In this document: positions 59,691 to 64,000 of the stretch, one piece after another
Layout: each line of letters begins with the position of its first letter
Numbering within the stretch: the stretch's first letter is position 1
DNA from: Mytilus edulis
Taxonomy: Eukaryota; Mollusca; Bivalvia; Mytilida; Mytilidae
NCBI RefSeq assembly: GCF_963676685.1
Contig: NC_092344.1
Coordinates: 93,092,749 to 93,156,748, forward strand
Direction: 5' to 3'
Length of the DNA stretch: 64,000 bases
Program-made: the position numbers and the translations under genes
Notes under the pieces: model-generated
Database searches by the model: none
The model's input: the letters and a program-made list of their open reading frames with translations, nothing else
What the model was told of the DNA's origin: nothing

Positions 59691-59923
59691 AACCTCAAAC
59701 CAATAAATGACCATACAACGCATACTGATGCATTTCAAATATAAAAAATATGACCGTAATTATAGTTCTACACAAAATAATTCTTTTCCCAAACGAAAAC
59801 TGCAATCTTTCTGATATCGGATATAACTACCAAAATAAAACGATAAAACAATTTTTACAGACTAATATTATTCTAAAAGATTTTTGCAAGAGAATGCATG
59901 TACGAAAACAAGCAACTCTTACA

Positions 59924-61719
59924 GAATCCATGACAAGTCGCCCCACTGGCAAGTCGCCCCACTCCTAGTCGCCCCACTTTTTCACCAACTCGCCCCACTT
60001 TAAAAAAAACCGCCCCACCCTGTATCACCAACTCGCCCCACTTTTTAAAAAATCGCCCCACTTGTGAAATGTGTTAAATCCCGTTAATATTACTCCTGAA
60101 AACTCGCCCCACTGAATGGAAAACGATAAAATCTAGATTAACATATTATTAACCAGGATGAGTGTAGTAAAGCCAACTCGCCCCACTCATGGAAAAAGAT
60201 GTTATTCCGTTATATATAACTTAAATTCCGTAAACATTACTCCTGCCAACTCGCCCCACTTATAGAAAACGATAATATCTAGATTAATATATTATTAACC
60301 AGGATGAATGTATTAATGCCAACTCGCCCCACTTATGGAAACAGATGTTATTCCGTGAATATTACTCCTGCCAACTCGCCCCACTTGAAAGAAAACGATA
60401 ATATCTAGATTTATATTATATTATTAACCAGGATGAATGTAGTAATGGCAACTCGCCCCACTTATGGAAAAAGATGTTATCCCGTTGTATATAAGTTAAA
60501 TTCCGTAAATATTACTCCTGCCAACTCGCCCCACTTATGGAAAAAGATGTTATCCCGTTGTATATAAGTTAAATTCCGTAAATATTACTCCTGCCAACTC
60601 GCCCCACTTATTTGCTATCCCATTGAAAACCTTATAGAAACTTCTTATATTATTCCTTTTTTTTAATATAGCAGTAAGAAGTGAGTATTAATATTTCGGT
60701 AACGTGAATGTCAACTAGCCCCACTTATGAATAGTACAAGTATGAATAGAGTTAAAGGCTACAAACTAGCCCCACTTACGAATAAAATAATTAAACTGAA
60801 ATGTGTGTTGGCTTTCCAATTGGTCCCACTTATGAGAATGTTTGAAAGGCTTCCTTTTTTTTTCTTTTCTTCTGCATAGTTGAAATAAAACAGATAAAAG
60901 GTTAGGAACAGCATTTTTGTGACGTGTTTGTCATGGTAAATATATGCAATTTTCTATAAAATAAGTCAAGAATCATGTGTGTTTACATAATTTTATTCTC
61001 AGATGTTTGCACATCTACATAAGTATGCATAACAATAACATTTTAAACAAACATTCATTAGATCAATTATGACAAGCACTCATTTTTGTTTGATTTCAAA
61101 CCATAGACAAAACTTACCAATCAATTTGTCAACAACAACAAAACCTGTTTAAACTTTTGACTACTTTTACTAACAAAAACACGACACACGCTTATGGTAA
61201 ATGAATGAATAGGCATTCTCTTTGATATTTACTTGAAAGAAACATTTGCCTTTCTCTGATTGCTCGTTAGTGTTGAATTATTCTAAATTCAGAGACAAAA
61301 GTAATGAATCTGGTAATTGCTATGATAACAAATTGCTGTTAATTGAAATCCGTTAAGTATTATGATATATTGCATTATGATACAATTAACAGATTTCTTT
61401 TCAATTGTTATGCAAATAACTAATCTTAAAAAAAATACAGTTATTCTTCAATAATACGAAAATTATTTTTAAGTGGGGCGAGTTTTTATATTTTAATTTT
61501 ATATCTAAATATTACCGTTTTCCATTAAGTGGGGCGAGTTGGCAGGAGTAATATTAAACATGATTTAACCAATTTCACATGTGGGGCGATTTTTTAAAAA
61601 GTGGGGCGAGTTGGTGATCCAGGTTGGGGCGTTTTTTTTTTAAAGTGGGGCGAGTTGGTGAAAAAGTGGGGCGACTAGGTGTGGGGCGACTTGCCAGTGG
61701 GGCGACTTGTCCTGCTTCC
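59924..61719. mobile_element. TIR transposon with clustered CGCCCCAC motifs
   Basis: Inverted ends begin gacaagtcgccccactggca (59932) and mirror at 61711; eight further bases on each side are less similar. Beyond them is an exact 8-bp direct duplication, CTCTTACA, at 59916-59923 and 61720-61727. The motif CGCCCCAC occurs about 15 times in the left third (59938-60610), and its complement about nine times near the right end (61470-61710). The left array includes units of roughly 60-120 bp with 'aactcgccccactt' and 'attactcctgcc'. There is no transposase. An 8-bp duplication fits hAT-type elements, among others. Confidence 0.75.
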
Positions 61720-61729
61720 CTCTTACAAT

Positions 61730-62480
61730 ATAAAATCCGTTCGACAGAACGTTCAACAGAAACGAAGTCTTATTTTTCAAATCTTACATGTCGGTTTTCA
61801 CAAGAAAGTTATAATTGACATCGGTTTATAATGAATGTAAAATCTTGCTCTTCCTCGAATGCCTATACTACTTTATACTTTGAATAGAGTTTTACTCCGA
61901 AGACATGCTCAAAACATTGCATCAAATATTAAAGTTTCGTAAGATATATTAAGTTGAATACAAGTATGGACACAGACGCAAATTGTCAGTGGGTTTAAAG
62001 GTCGTTACAAATGTATTGAAAGCTAGACTGGAAATATATATTAAAACATTGAGTTGATGTGTACATGTCTTCATTCAAATGCATTGACTGATAAAAAAAA
62101 AGGGGGGCTTCAACTTCCACCCCTCTCTGTGAATTTGTTGTTTGAGTGTTTGAATATGGAGTTTGTTAATAAATAGCTGCACTGTAAGCGCATGATATGT
62201 CCTGATTCCTTTTAAGCTTGCTTAAAGGTTGAACTATTTTGTTTTGTACAATTATTAGTCTATTTGTTTTCTCATTTCATTTGTTTAATATTTGTCATTT
62301 TAAGGTACGTCTTTTATAGCTGACTGTGCTGTATGAGCTTTTGTCATTGTTGAAGGCTATTTGGGGACCTGTAGTTGTTAATCTTGTTTTAAATTTTGGA
62401 ATGTAGCTGAAGTCAACCGACATAGACAATTCACCCAAGTTTTATAAAATGATGTGGAAGTGTTTATGTGAATAATTGAG
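61730..62480. other. Intronic stretch, no gene
   Basis: No PLXDC exon 8 motif (GISDAYYYD-like) in any plus-strand frame. No paired repeats seen. Confidence 0.4.
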
Positions 62481-62610
62481 ATGGGAAATGAGGAAAGTGT
62501 CAAAGTGACAACAACCCTACCATAGAGTAGACAACAGCTGAAGGCCTCCAATGGGTTTTCAATGTAGCCAGAAACTCCTGCACTTATAGGTGTCCAAAAA
62601 CTATAAAATC
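62480..62610. repeat. Dispersed 'cagctg.aggcc' module, diverged
   Basis: A diverged copy of the 2930/53846/59430 module (agtgtcaaagtgacaacaac, then ttcaatgtagccagaaa). Confidence 0.5.
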
Positions 62611-62639
62611 CCTTCTTTTTTTTTAGCATATATAAAAAT

Positions 62640-64000
62640 TCATAACACAGAAATGTATAATCTGAAATTTATTACAATCAAAAGGGACCTTAGGTCAATA
62701 GTGTAAACAATTCACCAAAGTTTAATTAAAGGTGATGGATGCATTTTTGTGTTATTGTTCAAAATTGGAAAATTCTCTCTTTTTTAAGGACAAAATCTCT
62801 CTTCATAACATGGAAATGAAAATTCTAAGATTTTTAATAACGATGTGGAGCTTATGTCAATAGATATAAACATTTCAACAAATTTTCTTGAAAGTAGGGG
62901 GAAGTGTGTTCTAGTTAATGTCTGAAGTGTGGATGATGGACTGATAGACAACAGTATACTATATTATGTTGTGTGTGAGACATTGGTATAATAAAATGGT
63001 TTCGAATGAATAATGATTAGAAACTGTTTAATGCAGTTATTGAGGGGACGACAGTGAAGAAATTCCTGAGATCAATGCGTTTGAATCCTAAGAATTCAAT
63101 TTTTGTTGAAATGAAACAAAGTTCAATTTTTGACACTTTGGATCTTAATGTAGACCAATTTGAAAAAGGGACAATCCTGTGCAATTGAATATTTCTTGCT
63201 ATTGTGCAATACTGTGCAATTAAAAATTTCTTGCTATTGCACAATACTGTGCAATTGGAGATTTCTTGCTATTGTGCAATACTGTGCAATTGAAGATTTC
63301 TTGCTATTGCAGAATACTGCGCAATTGAAAATTTCTTGCTATTGCACAATACTTAGTATAATAATTTTTGACCCCGATTTGGACCAACTTGAAAACTGGG
63401 CCCATAATCAAAAATCTAAGTACATGTTAAGACTCACCATATCAAAGAACCCCAAGAATTCAATTTTTATTAAAATCAAGCTTATTTTAATTTTGGACCC
63501 TTTGGACTTTAATGTAGACCAATTAGAAAACAGGACCTAAAATTAAGAATTTGGACATGGTTAGATTTGGCATATCAAAGAAGCACAATACCGTAATTCA
63601 TTTTTTTTATGAAATCAAACAAAGTTTAATTTTGGCCCCTTATTCCTTGGGACCAAAACTCCAAAATTAATCCAAACCTACCTTTTGTGGTCATAAACCT
63701 CTATAGATTTCTATTAACTTATACTAAAGTTATTGTTCAAAAACCAAGAAAAATGCTTATTTGGGGCCTGTTTTTGGCCCCTAAATCCTACACTGTTGGA
63801 ACTAAAATTACCAAAATCTATCCCATCCCTCCTTATGTGGCCATAGACCTTATGTTAAAATATCATAGATTTCTGTTTACCAATACTTAAGTTATAGAGC
63901 AAAAACCAAAAACAATGCTAATTTGGCCCCTTATTCCTAAACTGTTGAGACCAAAATACCCCAAATCAATCCCACCCTTCCTTTCATGGTCATAAATCTT
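62640..64000. repeat. Interspersed repeat array to the window end
   Basis: Segments recur within this stretch: 'agaattcaattttt.ttgaaat', 'tttggatcttaatgtagacc', and later 'ggccccttattcct' with 'ggtcataaa.ct'. It is a degenerate tandem structure. Frames of 75, 126 and 67 codons are products of it. Confidence 0.6.
63179..63353. repeat. 35-bp minisatellite
   Basis: Five tandem units of tgtgcaattgaaaatttctt plus gctattgcacaatac start at 63179, 63213, 63248, 63283 and 63318. Each unit contains the partly palindromic ttgctattg.gcaata. Confidence 0.85.

Noticed and set aside
59938-60610. Regularly recurring CGCCCCAC units resembling a CRISPR-like array
   Set aside because: Eukaryotic context, variable spacing, units homologous to each other rather than unique spacers, and an inverted partner array at the other end; it is a transposon.
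63160-63540. 126-codon frame with ISCYCTI repeats
   Set aside because: Produced by the 35-bp minisatellite read across frames; not a protein domain.

Overview
The window is eukaryotic DNA: AT-rich, intron-rich, with GT-AG splice sites and crowded with interspersed repeats. The repeat families (tandem-unit Helitron-like elements, palindromic MITEs, a BEL/Pao LTR element, a Tc1-like transposon, a tRNA-derived SINE, short dispersed modules) and the gene structure suggest a marine bivalve mollusc, most likely a mussel (Mytilus-like). That placement is recognition by eye, not a database result.

The genes are a head-to-tail tandem array of three plus-strand paralogues of the plexin domain-containing family (PLXDC1/PLXDC2, also TEM7/TEM7R): single-pass type I membrane proteins with a signal peptide, a nidogen-like ectodomain, a PSI domain, a transmembrane helix and a short cytoplasmic tail. 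Copy A (10466-21410) shows only its 3' exons. Copy B (29183-43664) appears complete: 14 exons and 423 codons by my assembly, with exon 1 the least certain. Copy C (50225-59345, continuing past the window) shows its first seven exons. Shared exons have identical lengths and intron phases across copies; differences are concentrated in Ser/Thr-rich mucin-like exons: exon 2 in C, exon 11 in A, minimal in B.

Layout. 1-10465: no gene; Helitron-like tandem units, a TIR element, a 380-bp tandem duplication with hairpin, a long inverted repeat with a nested palindromic repeat. 10466-21410: copy A, with a 1.3-kb TIR element, reverse-transcriptase scraps and a duplicated splice acceptor. 21411-29182: intergenic, with a palindromic MITE, an internally deleted BEL/Pao retrotransposon with matching LTRs and a 5-bp target duplication, and RT fragments. 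29183-43664: copy B, with a second MITE copy, a degenerate Tc1 element and a GC-richer inverted-repeat element in its introns. 43665-50224: intergenic, with a SINE and a palindrome. 50225-64000: copy C, with a perfect 31-bp hairpin, an RT open reading frame, a Helitron-like element and a 1.8-kb transposon with clustered CGCCCCAC motifs and an 8-bp target duplication. The last 1.4 kb is repeat DNA.

The three paralogues probably bind extracellular ligands or matrix. Their near-invariant membrane-proximal tail contrasts with rapidly changing mucin-like stalks. No prokaryotic features, CRISPR arrays or rRNA genes were seen.
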